NCBI GenBank assembly: GCA_037384645.1
Contig: JARRNT010000021.1
Span: forward strand, 1-64,000
Source: RI-92 sp037384645
Lineage (GTDB): Bacteria > Pseudomonadota > Gammaproteobacteria > UBA6429 > Thiohalophilaceae
Direction: 5' to 3'
DNA length: 64,000 bases
Made by a program: the position numbers and the translations under genes. The notes under the pieces were generated by a model, which was not told the origin of the DNA, ran no database searches, and was given only the letters and a program-made list of their open reading frames with translations. Below, in pieces: positions 25,155 through 33,332 of the stretch; within the stretch, counting starts at the first letter, position 1; every line of letters begins with the position of its first letter.

Positions 25155-26624
25155 GTGAACATTTTGCTGGTGGTTGAAAAAACCAGGGACTGGAAGACCG
25201 AGTTTCCCGAAGCGACAGTGGTAACAGCCAAAGAATACATCAAGGGAAATGAACTGGTGAGCAAGCGTGGCCTGCGGGTTATTAATTTGTGCCGCAGCTA
25301 CAGTTATCTTAGTATCGGCTATTACGTCTCCCTGTTGGCGGAGGCGCGCAGCCAGAAAGCACTGCCATCGGTGCAGACGCTGACGGACCTCAGCCGGAAA
25401 TCTATCTATAGCCTGGAAGTCGATGACATCCATGCTGAAATTGACAAGGCGATACGCAAACATCATGTGGCGGAAGATTCGACCGTCATCGAACTGGATA
25501 TTATTTTTGGTTTGTGTGAACCGCCAGAGCTCAAGGACCTGGCACATTCAATTTTCGAAATCTTTCCCTGCCCGATCCTGCGGGTGGAATTTCGCAGAAC
25601 CAACCAGTGGCAGATACGCAGTATTCGGGCACAATACCTGCACAATATGCAGGCAGAGCAGCTGGCATCATTCAGTGGTTTTCTTCAGAGTTATATCGGT
25701 CGGCGCTGGCGCAAACCACGGACACGCTGGATCTCAAAGTATGATCTGGCCGTCTTGTATAATCCGAAAGAAAAGCTCGCACCGTCCAACAAGGGGGCGT
25801 TGAATAAATTCATTTCAGTGGGCAAGAAGCTGGGAATTGAGGTTGACCTGATCGAAAAGAAGGATCTCGGCAGCCTGGCAGAATACGATGGTCTGTTTAT
25901 ACGCGAAACCACATCGATCGAACATCATACCTATACATTTGCCAAAAAGGCCGAGGCAGAGGGTATGATTGTAATTGACGACCCGGCCTCAATTGTCAAA
26001 TGCACCAACAAGGTTTACCTGAGCGAACTGCTGGCCAATCAGCGTATCTCCATTCCGCATAGCATAATCCTGACCGAGAAGGACTTTAAATCGGCGAAAC
26101 ATGGCCTGCAATATCCCGTTGTACTGAAAATCCCGGATGGATCGTTTTCACGGGGTATTTACAAGGCTGAGAACCTTGACCAGGCACAGGAGTATGCCAA
26201 GATTCTATTTAAGGAGTCTGACATTATCCTGATACAGGAATATATGTATACCGAGTTTGACTGGCGAATCGGTGTGCTTGCCCGGCAACCACTTTTTGCA
26301 TGCCAATATTTTATGAGTAAGGCACACTGGCAGATCGTCAAGCATGAAAGTAATGGTAAAGCGATCGAAGGAGGCTATAAATGCTGGCGGCTGGAAGATG
26401 TGGATCCAAAAATTATCAGTATTGCACTCAAGGCTGCAGCTGCGATTGGTGATGGGCTGTATGGAGTGGACCTCAAGCAGAATGACAAGGGCATCTTCGT
26501 GATGGAAGTAAATGACAATCCCAATATTGAAACCGGTGTTGAGGATGCGGTACTGGGCGACGAATTATACAGTCGCATCCTCGCAGAGTTTATTCGTCGT
26601 TGGGAAAAACGCAGATCGCCATGA
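25155..26624 (+). CDS. RimK-type ATP-grasp ligase with RLAN N-terminal domain
   Basis: A 489-residue protein starting at a GTG directly after the preceding TAA. Residues 1-180 (NILLVVEKTRDWKTEFPEA ... GFLQSYIGRRWRKPRTRW) correspond to the RimK-like ATP-grasp N-terminal (RLAN) domain. Residues 270-489 are an ATP-grasp fold: PVVLKIPDGSFSRGIYKAE, IQEYMYTEFDWRIGV, and the metal-binding FVMEVNDNPNIETG. By family it should form an amide or peptide bond between an amino acid and a carboxylate; the substrate is unknown. It overlaps the next gene by 4 bp. Confidence 0.85.
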   Translation: MNILLVVEKTRDWKTEFPEATVVTAKEYIKGNELVSKRGLRVINLCRSYSYLSIGYYVSLLAEARSQKALPSVQTLTDLSRKSIYSLEVDDIHAEIDKAIRKHHVAEDSTVIELDIIFGLCEPPELKDLAHSIFEIFPCPILRVEFRRTNQWQIRSIRAQYLHNMQAEQLASFSGFLQSYIGRRWRKPRTRWISKYDLAVLYNPKEKLAPSNKGALNKFISVGKKLGIEVDLIEKKDLGSLAEYDGLFIRETTSIEHHTYTFAKKAEAEGMIVIDDPASIVKCTNKVYLSELLANQRISIPHSIILTEKDFKSAKHGLQYPVVLKIPDGSFSRGIYKAENLDQAQEYAKILFKESDIILIQEYMYTEFDWRIGVLARQPLFACQYFMSKAHWQIVKHESNGKAIEGGYKCWRLEDVDPKIISIALKAAAAIGDGLYGVDLKQNDKGIFVMEVNDNPNIETGVEDAVLGDELYSRILAEFIRRWEKRRSP

Positions 26625-27427
26625 GCCAGGACACCACGCGGACCCTGTTCCCTACGCCTGGCCAGATCCTCAAGTGCCGGGCGATGTATCTCGGCCAGCG
26701 TATCGATGTAAAGCAGTTCCGTTATACCCAGTATCTGGCGGCCAACCCGCTTGCGATCAATTACGGCCACGAAGGTATCGTGGTGCTGTTCCGTTATGGT
26801 GTTGCCGTGATGTACGGTTTGACTGCGCTGGAAGAGAACCGGCTTCAGCAGGAACTGGCGCCCTATATACGCGATCCGCTGGCAGCCATCGAGGAGGAAT
26901 CGCTGGATATCCGGCTCGATCAGGAAACAGACGGTTTCGTGGAGGGAAAATTATGCCTCAGTGACATGTCCGTACAGCGCCTGCAGCTGGTTGCCGGGAT
27001 CCTGGCCAAGAGTGTGGTGCTGGCATATTACGAGAAAACCGTGGGTAAAACATTTGACCATGTGGAGCCACTGGCGGAACAACTCAGGCATAAGGGCCGT
27101 GGCGGTACAGGTAACAAGGTACTTTTGCAGCGGATTGGTGAAATCATGGCGATCCAGAGCAAGATGGTAGGCCGGGTGGAAGTCAGCGACAAACCGGAGC
27201 TGCTGTGGGAATATCCCATGCTGGAGCGCCTGTATCAGCGCATGGAGGATGAATATGAAATCAAGGAGCGACATGTCGCCCTTGAGCGTAAACTGCAAGT
27301 GATATCCCGGGCCACGGAAACCATACTCGACCTGCTGCAATATAATCGCTCGCATCGGGTTGAGTGGTATATTGTTATCCTGATTCTGATCGAGATAGTC
27401 ATTACCCTGGCAGAAAAGCTGGGATAA
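26621..27427 (+). CDS. RMD1/YagE (DUF155) family membrane-associated protein
   Basis: ATG 26621 overlaps the previous stop (ATGA) and gives 268 residues; the frame is open 7 codons earlier. It matches the DUF155 family by the central helix-rich block (SVQRLQLVAGILAKSVVLAYYEKTV) and a single C-terminal transmembrane segment (VEWYIVILILIEIVITLAEKL, quoted in part). Eukaryotic relatives (RMD1, RMD8, RMND1) have organelle roles that are not chemically defined. Its place between two ATP-grasp/protease genes suggests it anchors or scaffolds the complex at the membrane; this is inference. Confidence 0.75.
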   Translation: MSQDTTRTLFPTPGQILKCRAMYLGQRIDVKQFRYTQYLAANPLAINYGHEGIVVLFRYGVAVMYGLTALEENRLQQELAPYIRDPLAAIEEESLDIRLDQETDGFVEGKLCLSDMSVQRLQLVAGILAKSVVLAYYEKTVGKTFDHVEPLAEQLRHKGRGGTGNKVLLQRIGEIMAIQSKMVGRVEVSDKPELLWEYPMLERLYQRMEDEYEIKERHVALERKLQVISRATETILDLLQYNRSHRVEWYIVILILIEIVITLAEKLG

Positions 27428-27438
27428 GGAACCCGTCA

Positions 27439-27897
27439 GTGGTTGAACGCAAAATACTTGGCTGGCGTGAGTGGGTGGCCATGCCTGAACTGGGTATCGA
27501 GCTGATCAAGGCCAAGGTCGATACCGGTGCCCGCACCTCGTCCCTGCATGCCTTCAGTGTGGAGGAATTCAGCCGGCAGGATCAGCGCTATGTCCGTTTT
27601 GGCATTCATCCATTCCAGAAGCGCATTGATGTCGAAATCTACTGCGAGGCGATTGTTCGCGATCAACGCCAGGTCACCGATTCAGGTGGACATAGCGAAT
27701 TGCGTTACGTGATCGAGAGCACGGTCAGGCTGGGAGAGATGTCCTGGCCTATCGAGATCACACTAACCAACCGTGACAGTATGGGTTTTCGTATGCTGCT
27801 CGGACGCACGGCGATACGCGGTCTTTACCTGGTGGATCCGGGCGCATCGTATTTACAGTCGCTTGCAGGCAAGCAAAAAAGGAAAACGATTAAATGA
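27439..27897 (+). CDS. rimB: RimB-type retropepsin-like ATP-dependent zinc protease
   Basis: GTG 27439, 9 nt after AAGGA, gives 152 residues beginning VVERKILGWREWVAMPELG. The motif KVDTGARTSSLHA (about 24-36) is the DTGA aspartyl active-site loop of this family (annotated 'ATP-dependent zinc protease'), and VLLGRTA-like MLLGRTAIRG is the second family block. In Pseudomonas, RimB with RimK trims polyglutamate tails on ribosomal protein S6. It overlaps rimK by 4 bp, which supports a shared pathway. Confidence 0.82.
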   Translation: MVERKILGWREWVAMPELGIELIKAKVDTGARTSSLHAFSVEEFSRQDQRYVRFGIHPFQKRIDVEIYCEAIVRDQRQVTDSGGHSELRYVIESTVRLGEMSWPIEITLTNRDSMGFRMLLGRTAIRGLYLVDPGASYLQSLAGKQKRKTIK

Positions 27898-28799
27898 AGA
27901 TTTTGATCCTGTCGCGCAATCCCCGGCTCTATTCGACCCGGCGTCTGGTCGAAGCAGCGAAGGGGCGCGGGCATAGTGTCCGGGTGGTAGATACACTCCA
28001 TTGCTACATGAACATCAGTTCTCACGAACCCAGTGTACACTTCAAGGGCGAGCAGCTGGAGGATTACGATGCAGTGATCCCGAGAATTGGCGCGTCCATT
28101 ACCTTCTACGGGACCGCGGTGTTGCGCCAGTTTGAAATGATGGGGATGTACTGTCTGAATGAATCAGTTGCCATTACCCGGGCTCGCGACAAGCTGCGTT
28201 CCCTGCAGTTACTGTCGCGCAAGGGCGTCGGCCTGCCGGTCACGGGGTTTGCCCATTCGCCCGATGATATTCATGACGTGATTCGGATCGTTGGCGGTGC
28301 ACCGCTGGTCATCAAGTTACTCGAGGGGACCCAGGGTATCGGCGTCGTCCTGGCGGAAACCCAGAAAGCCGCGGAAAGCGTGATCGAGGCCTTTATGGGA
28401 CTCAATGCCAACATCATGGTGCAGGAATTTATCAAGGAAGCCGGTGGCAGCGACATCCGCTGTTTCGTTGTGGGGGGCAAGGTCATTGCCGCCATGCGGC
28501 GTACTGCCAAGGAAGGTGAGTTTCGTTCCAACCTGCACAGGGGCGGGAGCGCCGAGATTGTCAAGCTGACTCCCGAGGAACGCTCCACGGCAGCCCGTGC
28601 CGCCAAGATCGTGGGCCTGAACGTGGCCGGCGTGGATATACTGCGGTCCAATCACGGCCCGGTGGTGATGGAGGTGAATTCCTCGCCGGGCCTGGAAGGT
28701 ATCGAGGGAGTAACCGGCAAGGACGTCGCCGGGATGATTATCGACTTCATCGAAAAGAACGCCAGGCCGTACAGCACACGCACGCGTGGCAAAGGCTAG
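27894..28799 (+). CDS. rimK: Ribosomal protein S6--L-glutamate ligase RimK
   Basis: A 301-residue ATP-grasp ligase with the RimK N-terminus MKILILSRNPRLYSTRRLVEAA, the ATP-binding VIKLLEGTQGIGV and the metal site VMEVNSSPGLEGIEG. RimK adds glutamates to the C-terminus of S6 and also makes poly-alpha-glutamate. A second, larger ATP-grasp paralogue lies two genes upstream. The start ATG overlaps the protease stop. Length is the E. coli value (300). Confidence 0.9.
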   Translation: MKILILSRNPRLYSTRRLVEAAKGRGHSVRVVDTLHCYMNISSHEPSVHFKGEQLEDYDAVIPRIGASITFYGTAVLRQFEMMGMYCLNESVAITRARDKLRSLQLLSRKGVGLPVTGFAHSPDDIHDVIRIVGGAPLVIKLLEGTQGIGVVLAETQKAAESVIEAFMGLNANIMVQEFIKEAGGSDIRCFVVGGKVIAAMRRTAKEGEFRSNLHRGGSAEIVKLTPEERSTAARAAKIVGLNVAGVDILRSNHGPVVMEVNSSPGLEGIEGVTGKDVAGMIIDFIEKNARPYSTRTRGKG

Positions 28800-28801
28800 G
28801 C

Positions 28802-29845
28802 ATGCAAAACTCGGCGTTCATTCTCAACGGAGTAGCGGTCCAGCCAGGTCAGCGGACCAGCATTGATTTGTCCGTGGGTCGGCTATATACACACAGTGAA
28901 ATTACCATGCCGGTCTACGTGGTCAATGGCAAACGGAGCGGCAAGCGACTGTTTCTGAGTGCGGCAATTCATGGTGACGAGATTAATGGCGTGGAAATGA
29001 TCCGGCGTATCCTGGCCATGCCGTCCCTGAAACAGCTGCAGGGAACCCTGATTGCCGTGCCCGTGGTCAATGTGCACGGGTTTATCCATACCTCACGTTA
29101 CCTGCCGGACCGACGTGATCTTAACCGCAGCTTTCCCGGTTCATCTGAGGGTTCACTGACCGCGAGACTGGCGCACTTGTTCATGACGGAAATCGTCCAG
29201 AATGCCACCCATGGCATCGATATTCATACTGCCGCTATCCACCGCAATAACCTGCCCCAGGTCCGTGGCGATCTGGAAAATTCACAGGTGGCGGAACTGG
29301 CCAACGCATTCAGTATCCCGGTGCTGCTCAGTTCAGCCGGCCCGGAGGGGACATTGCGCCGGGTCGCCACCGAGGCAGGTGTGCCCACGATTTTATACGA
29401 GGCGGGTGAGGCGCTGCGCTTTGATGAATTTTCCATTCGCGCTGGGGTCAAGGGTATCGTGAATGTCATGCGTTGCCTGGGCATGTTGCCGGCGCGCAGC
29501 AGTAAACGTCAGAAACTGATTTCCCCGTTCATTGCGCATTCCAGTACCTGGGTACGTGCACCCGAGAGCGGTATTATTCGTTCGCTGGTACCACTGGGTG
29601 CCCGCGTGCGTAAAGGGGAGTCACTCGGGATCATTGCCGATCCCTTTGGTGAAAAGGAACGCATTGTCACTGCGCCCAATGATGGCGTGGTCATCGGCCG
29701 CGCCGACCTGCCTTTAGTTAATGAAGGGGATGCGTTGTTTCATATTGCCCGGTTTGAGAAGCCCGCTGATGTCGCGGCGGTGGTCGAGGCGTTACAGGGG
29801 GAACAGACCTTGCCGGGAATACTCCCGGATGAACCTACCCTGTGA
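28802..29845 (+). CDS. Succinylglutamate desuccinylase/aspartoacylase-family deacylase
   Basis: A 347-residue M14-like metallohydrolase. Zinc ligands appear as HGDE (in SAAIHGDEINGVEM, about 59-72) and the later histidine in GIDIHTAAI. The family residue set R..LNR (RRDLNRSFPG) is present. The C-terminal 90 residues form a beta-barrel with a lipoyl-like look (VRKGESLGIIADPFG). AstE and aspartoacylase remove acyl groups from N-acyl amino acids; here it may remove an N-acyl group added by the GNAT domain of the first gene. It ends the operon and overlaps the convergent kinase gene by 11 bp. Confidence 0.83.
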   Translation: MQNSAFILNGVAVQPGQRTSIDLSVGRLYTHSEITMPVYVVNGKRSGKRLFLSAAIHGDEINGVEMIRRILAMPSLKQLQGTLIAVPVVNVHGFIHTSRYLPDRRDLNRSFPGSSEGSLTARLAHLFMTEIVQNATHGIDIHTAAIHRNNLPQVRGDLENSQVAELANAFSIPVLLSSAGPEGTLRRVATEAGVPTILYEAGEALRFDEFSIRAGVKGIVNVMRCLGMLPARSSKRQKLISPFIAHSSTWVRAPESGIIRSLVPLGARVRKGESLGIIADPFGEKERIVTAPNDGVVIGRADLPLVNEGDALFHIARFEKPADVAAVVEALQGEQTLPGILPDEPTL

Positions 29846-30920
29846 GACTGGTGTCACTGTTGTTGACAACGGGCAGTTCCAGGTAAAAGCAGGTTCCGTT
29901 GCCGGGGGATGTTTCGAAATAGACCCTTCCGCCATGTGCCTCGGCAATATATTTTACTATGGTAAGCCCGAGCCCGGTGCTGGGCAGGTTATGCACCTGG
30001 AGTTTGCGGGATTGTACGAATTTCTGAAATATATGTGGTTGCAGGGATTGGGGAATCCCCGGACCATGATCCTGGATGGCGATGATAGCCTTGCCGTGTT
30101 TGTAACTGGGCCGGATGACTACGGTCCCGCCGACCGGTGAAAACTTCAGGGCATTGGTCAGCAGGTTGGTCAGGCAGCGAATGAGTCGTTGCTGATCGAC
30201 CCGCACCAGTAAGGTGTCATCTGTATCATTGTTTACTTCAAGCTGGACATTGAATTGCTCGGCGTAACCCGTGACCATCGCAATGGCCTGTTTGATTAGA
30301 TTGGAAAGTGGAATTTTCTCAAAATGGAAACTCATCTTGCCTGATTCGAGTTTGTAGACGTCCAGAATGTCATCCACGATCCGGCCCATATGCATCACGT
30401 ATTCATGAATCAGGCGATAGAGGTGTTCTCTTTTGTCCTGGGCAATCGTCGCACTATGTTCCTTAAGTAATTCCATCGCGCCCTTTATACCGATCAGCGG
30501 GGAACGCAGGTCATGACTAAACAGCGACAACATCTCGTCGCGCATGGATTCGGCCTGCTGCCGTTTTCGCTCGAAATGAACCAGGACGATGGAGAAGGTA
30601 ACGGCAATCAGGATAAAGGCAACGATGATCATGCCGAAGGTGCGATATGTCCGCATGCGAAACTGGTTGAACAGGCCGGGTTCGGCCAGGTCGGTCAGGT
30701 GCCACATGCTGTGTTTGACCGGGACCATATCCAGTATGCGGGCGCGTTCATTGTGCGTTAAATGGTAGTTCTCGCGTATTACGGTATTCCGGGCCCCGTT
30801 CTCAGTGATCTCTATCAGGTAGTTCTGGTTTTTTATTAACAGCATTAACTCGTGGCCAACGGGGCTTGCTGCCCGTAACAGGTGGGCAATCCTGCAGCGG
30901 GTTGCCATGACTGTCCGCAA
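29835..30920 (-). CDS. Sensor histidine kinase, C-terminal portion after a frameshift
   Basis: About 360 residues in this frame. It holds the second transmembrane segment (FGMIIVAFILIAVTFSIVLV), the HisKA dimerisation box SLFSHDLRSPLIG with the phospho-accepting histidine, and a full HATPase: N box LLTNALKFSP, G1 DHGPGIP, G2 GLGLTIVKYIAEAHGG. The N-terminal sensor part lies in another frame (30802-31254), and the sequences become continuous near 30897 if one base is removed. The reading frame here has no convincing own start. No response regulator is adjacent. Whether this is a true pseudogene or a base error cannot be told from the sequence. Confidence 0.8.
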   Translation of the reverse strand: MRTVMATRCRIAHLLRAASPVGHELMLLIKNQNYLIEITENGARNTVIRENYHLTHNERARILDMVPVKHSMWHLTDLAEPGLFNQFRMRTYRTFGMIIVAFILIAVTFSIVLVHFERKRQQAESMRDEMLSLFSHDLRSPLIGIKGAMELLKEHSATIAQDKREHLYRLIHEYVMHMGRIVDDILDVYKLESGKMSFHFEKIPLSNLIKQAIAMVTGYAEQFNVQLEVNNDTDDTLLVRVDQQRLIRCLTNLLTNALKFSPVGGTVVIRPSYKHGKAIIAIQDHGPGIPQSLQPHIFQKFVQSRKLQVHNLPSTGLGLTIVKYIAEAHGGRVYFETSPGNGTCFYLELPVVNNSDTSLTG

Positions 30921-31254
30921 TGGTGAAGGCGAACGAATGGGGAAAAAAGCGTTTGATTTTTTTCTGGAGTTGTTCGCGTAATTTCAAGTTATCTGTGTTG
31001 CTGGCCAGGCGGGCGATCATGGCATGTTCATCAGAGGCAAACAGTCTGACCAGGCGACGATTCTCATCGATGATATTGCTAATATCTTCCCCGGCTCTTT
31101 CAATGGTTGAATGCGCGATGTCCTTCTGGTTCGATTCAAAATCATGGATACGCATGTAGGCAACCCAGGACAGTATCAGACTAATCACCAGGGGGATGAA
31201 AATAATGAAACTGATTGCCCAGTTAAAGGACGTGCTGGTTCGTTTTTTCTTCAT
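30802..31254 (-). CDS. Sensor histidine kinase, N-terminal portion before a frameshift
   Basis: The true start ATG 31254 (MKKKRTSTSFNWAISF) leads into the first transmembrane segment (IIFIPLVISLILSWVAYM, quoted in part) and an extracytoplasmic helical sensor region to IADSHGNPLQ. From about 30897 the frame loses sense (DCPPVTGSKPRW...), while the -strand frame of the 29835-30920 ORF continues it as IAHLLRAASPVG. Removing one G after the CAG codon would restore a protein of about 470 residues. No sensor family is recognised. Confidence 0.75.
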   Translation of the reverse strand: MKKKRTSTSFNWAISFIIFIPLVISLILSWVAYMRIHDFESNQKDIAHSTIERAGEDISNIIDENRRLVRLFASDEHAMIARLASNTDNLKLREQLQKKIKRFFPHSFAFTIADSHGNPLQDCPPVTGSKPRWPRVNAVNKKPELPDRDH

Positions 31255-31649
31255 GGTTTGAGTTGAAAACTAAACACCTCAACCCGCGTTTTGCTGTAAC
31301 CGAAGTGGGACAGCTGCCAATGGTTGTTAGTGCACTATACCTGTTGGTTGATAAGAATGCTTATAATGCGCTTCAATCAGGCCCGGATTCAGTAAATAAG
31401 GAGACGGCTATATACCGTGATCATCCTCTGCTGAGAGCGCAATATTATGTACTGCCACAGCATTTGCTGGTGTTTAGCCTCACCTGCGAATGGTTCTGGT
31501 AAGCAGGTTTTTCGGATTGGTTTTTATGAGATGTAGTATTATCCGGTTCAGGCAAATGCTGGTGGGGGCAAATCATGTGCAATTTGCATGGGCTTTGTCA
31601 AGGGCTGAAGCACGCCCATTGCTTACAGCGACTTCCGGTATCCGGAACT
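31255..31649. other. 395-bp gap between the kinase gene and greB
   Basis: The region holds a TATAAT at 31362-31367 on the plus strand with a TGC two bases before it (near-extended -10), and about 115 bp further on a short stem followed by T's (31482-31512). An 79-codon open frame at 31263-31502 has no ribosome-binding site or recognisable family. A six-base stem TTCCGG..CCGGAA near 31635 lies behind greB and may weakly terminate it. Confidence 0.35.
31482..31512 (+). terminator. Weak stem-loop with T-run in the 31.3-kb gap
   Basis: ACCTGC (31482-31487) pairs with GCAGGT (31503-31508), loop 15 nt, followed by TTTTT. With the TATAAT at 31362 it would bound a transcript of roughly 145 nt that encodes nothing obvious. 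This is a candidate small RNA end only. Confidence 0.3.
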
Positions 31650-32147
31650 TTACTCAGGATAGCTGATCTTCAGGACTTCATAGATGCTTACACCATGCGG
31701 TGTTTGCAAGCGAATTTCATCGCCGACCCGGTGCTTGAGCAGGGCCCGGGCAAGCGGCGCATCGATACTGATATGTCCCTGCTGTGGATCGAATTCATCG
31801 GCACCGACGATACGATAGCGTACAACCTTGCCTGATTCATCTTCCAGCTCAACGCTGGCGTTGAAAAAGATCCGCTCCGGATCCCCCGGTGCCTGCTCGA
31901 CCACTTTCAGAGTCGGCATGCGTTTTTGCAGATAACGGATACGTCGATCGATCTCCCGCAACTCCTTCTTACGATAAATGTATTCGGCGTTTTCCGAACG
32001 ATCACCTTCAGCAGCAGCCTCGCTTAATGCCCTGGTGACACCGGCACGACGCTGCCATATCGCCTTGAGTTCCTGTTCCAGGCGTTCATAACCGGATGCG
32101 GTAATGTAGGGTGACGCGGGTGGCTGGGGGGCGCGGTAGCGGCTCAT
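31650..32147 (-). CDS. greB: Transcription elongation factor GreB
   Basis: A 165-residue protein with the GreA/GreB coiled-coil finger. The tip AAEGDRSENAEYIYRKKELREIDRRI carries the two acidic residues (D, E) that activate RNA polymerase cleavage, and KKELREIDRRIRYLQKR matches GreB rather than GreA. The C-terminal FKBP-like domain ends in VYEVLKISYPE-type sequence (here IYEVLKISYPE). It rescues backtracked polymerase. Confidence 0.93.
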   Translation of the reverse strand: MSRYRAPQPPASPYITASGYERLEQELKAIWQRRAGVTRALSEAAAEGDRSENAEYIYRKKELREIDRRIRYLQKRMPTLKVVEQAPGDPERIFFNASVELEDESGKVVRYRIVGADEFDPQQGHISIDAPLARALLKHRVGDEIRLQTPHGVSIYEVLKISYPE

Positions 32148-32225
32148 CGGTCTGTTTGGGAAATGGACGCAGGCCGTATTTTTTCATGTGCACGCCGTCG
32201 CTGGCAATGCCTTTACACCGGTGTT

Positions 32226-32777
32226 TCAGCCACCAACCTGGCCGGTTTCCAGGTCTATCAGGTCAGTCATGGTTAGGGCCGTGCTCGTCTGCCTGGCCGG
32301 CAATTCCTGACCTGTGATGTCATACCAGGACCAGGCCGCAAACGCGGCTTCAGCTGGCGGGTTGGTTGTTACCACGGGCGCCGCGTGATGCAGGGTCATT
32401 GCGAGAATCAGGATCATCATGCCGGCCAGGGCCAGTGTGTAACGCGGCAGGTGGAACTGGCTGAATAACCGCGGCAGTCGTCCTGAGGCAGGGAAGAAGC
32501 GCCTGTGCCCCCGAGTGTGTACAGGCAGGTTGGTCAGAATGCGTTGTTGCAGTGCCGTAATTTCAGCTTCTGCGGATAGTGCATCGGTTTGTGCCCGATG
32601 GATCTGGGTATCGAGTGTCTGGATATGCAACTGGTAATGTTGCAGCGCGGGACTTTGCGCAATGCAGTCGAGGGTGGCCTGGCGTTCATCGTCAGGCCAG
32701 GCGGCGGGCCAGCTGCCATAGGCATCGAGAATCGCCCGGCTGCGCTGTTCAGCGGATGATAGATAATTTTGGTTCAT
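32226..32777 (-). CDS. Putative anti-sigma factor (single-pass membrane protein)
   Basis: ATG 32777 (MNQNYLSSAEQRSRAIL), behind GAAGGTG, gives 183 residues and overlaps the sigma gene by 29 bp. Residues 1-100 are cytoplasmic and helical, followed by one transmembrane segment (YTLALAGMMILILAMTLHH, about 116-134) and a short periplasmic end (WSWYDITGQELPAR). No zinc-binding HxxxCxxC anti-sigma motif is seen. The call rests on topology, size and tight coupling to an ECF sigma gene, not on a recognised family. Confidence 0.6.
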   Translation of the reverse strand: MNQNYLSSAEQRSRAILDAYGSWPAAWPDDERQATLDCIAQSPALQHYQLHIQTLDTQIHRAQTDALSAEAEITALQQRILTNLPVHTRGHRRFFPASGRLPRLFSQFHLPRYTLALAGMMILILAMTLHHAAPVVTTNPPAEAAFAAWSWYDITGQELPARQTSTALTMTDLIDLETGQVGG

Positions 32778-33324
32778 ATCGTTCACCTTCTTCAAGGTCT
32801 GCAAAATACTGGCGCAGTGTACGACGAGCCCTGGCCAGTAATGATTCCAGGGCATCGACACCGATTTTCATAATGGCGGCAGCTTCCTTGTTGGACAGCC
32901 CCTGGAATGCGCAGAGATAAAGCGCGGTGCGCTGTCGCTCGGGTAATTGTGTGATAGCCGCATGCAGATGCTGGTGCTGGTTTTGTGCAATGGCATGCTG
33001 TTCAGCAGAATGGCTATCGACCAGTGCATGCAGGGCATCGCTTGTCGGTTTTTGCCGGCGCAGGTTATCGATACACAGGTTCAGGGCGATACGATAGATC
33101 CAGCTGCGTGGTGTATGTTCACCAGGCTGCCAGTCAGCTGCACGCTGCCACACACGTAAAAACGTTTCCTGGGCAATGTCCTCTGCCTGCGCAGGTTCAT
33201 GGATGTAGCGTCGAATAAATGCCAGTAACACGGGCAAAAACTCAGCCAGTAACTGGGAAAAGGCCTGCTTGTCGCCTTTTGCAATGCGCAGAAATTGTTG
33301 TGTCTGCTTGTCGTCGGCCTGCAT
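32749..33324 (-). CDS. ECF-type RNA polymerase sigma factor
   Basis: A 191-residue sigma-70 family member with region 2 (LLAFIRRYIHEPAQAEDIAQETFLRVW, quoted in part; about 29-55) and region 4 (LPERQRTALYLCAFQGLSNKEAAAIM ... ARARRTLRQYF, about 128-170), and no regions 1.1 or 3. It directs RNA polymerase to alternative promoters. It is the middle gene of a three-gene operon: EF-hand protein, sigma factor, membrane anti-sigma candidate. The EF-hand stop lies 8 bp upstream. Confidence 0.9.
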   Translation of the reverse strand: MQADDKQTQQFLRIAKGDKQAFSQLLAEFLPVLLAFIRRYIHEPAQAEDIAQETFLRVWQRAADWQPGEHTPRSWIYRIALNLCIDNLRRQKPTSDALHALVDSHSAEQHAIAQNQHQHLHAAITQLPERQRTALYLCAFQGLSNKEAAAIMKIGVDALESLLARARRTLRQYFADLEEGERYEPKLSIIR

Positions 33325-33332
33325 GATCAGGA

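Noticed and set aside
31263..31502. A 79-codon plus-strand frame next to the kinase gene
   Set aside because: No ribosome-binding site, no signal or domain, and odd composition; left as part of an empty gap.
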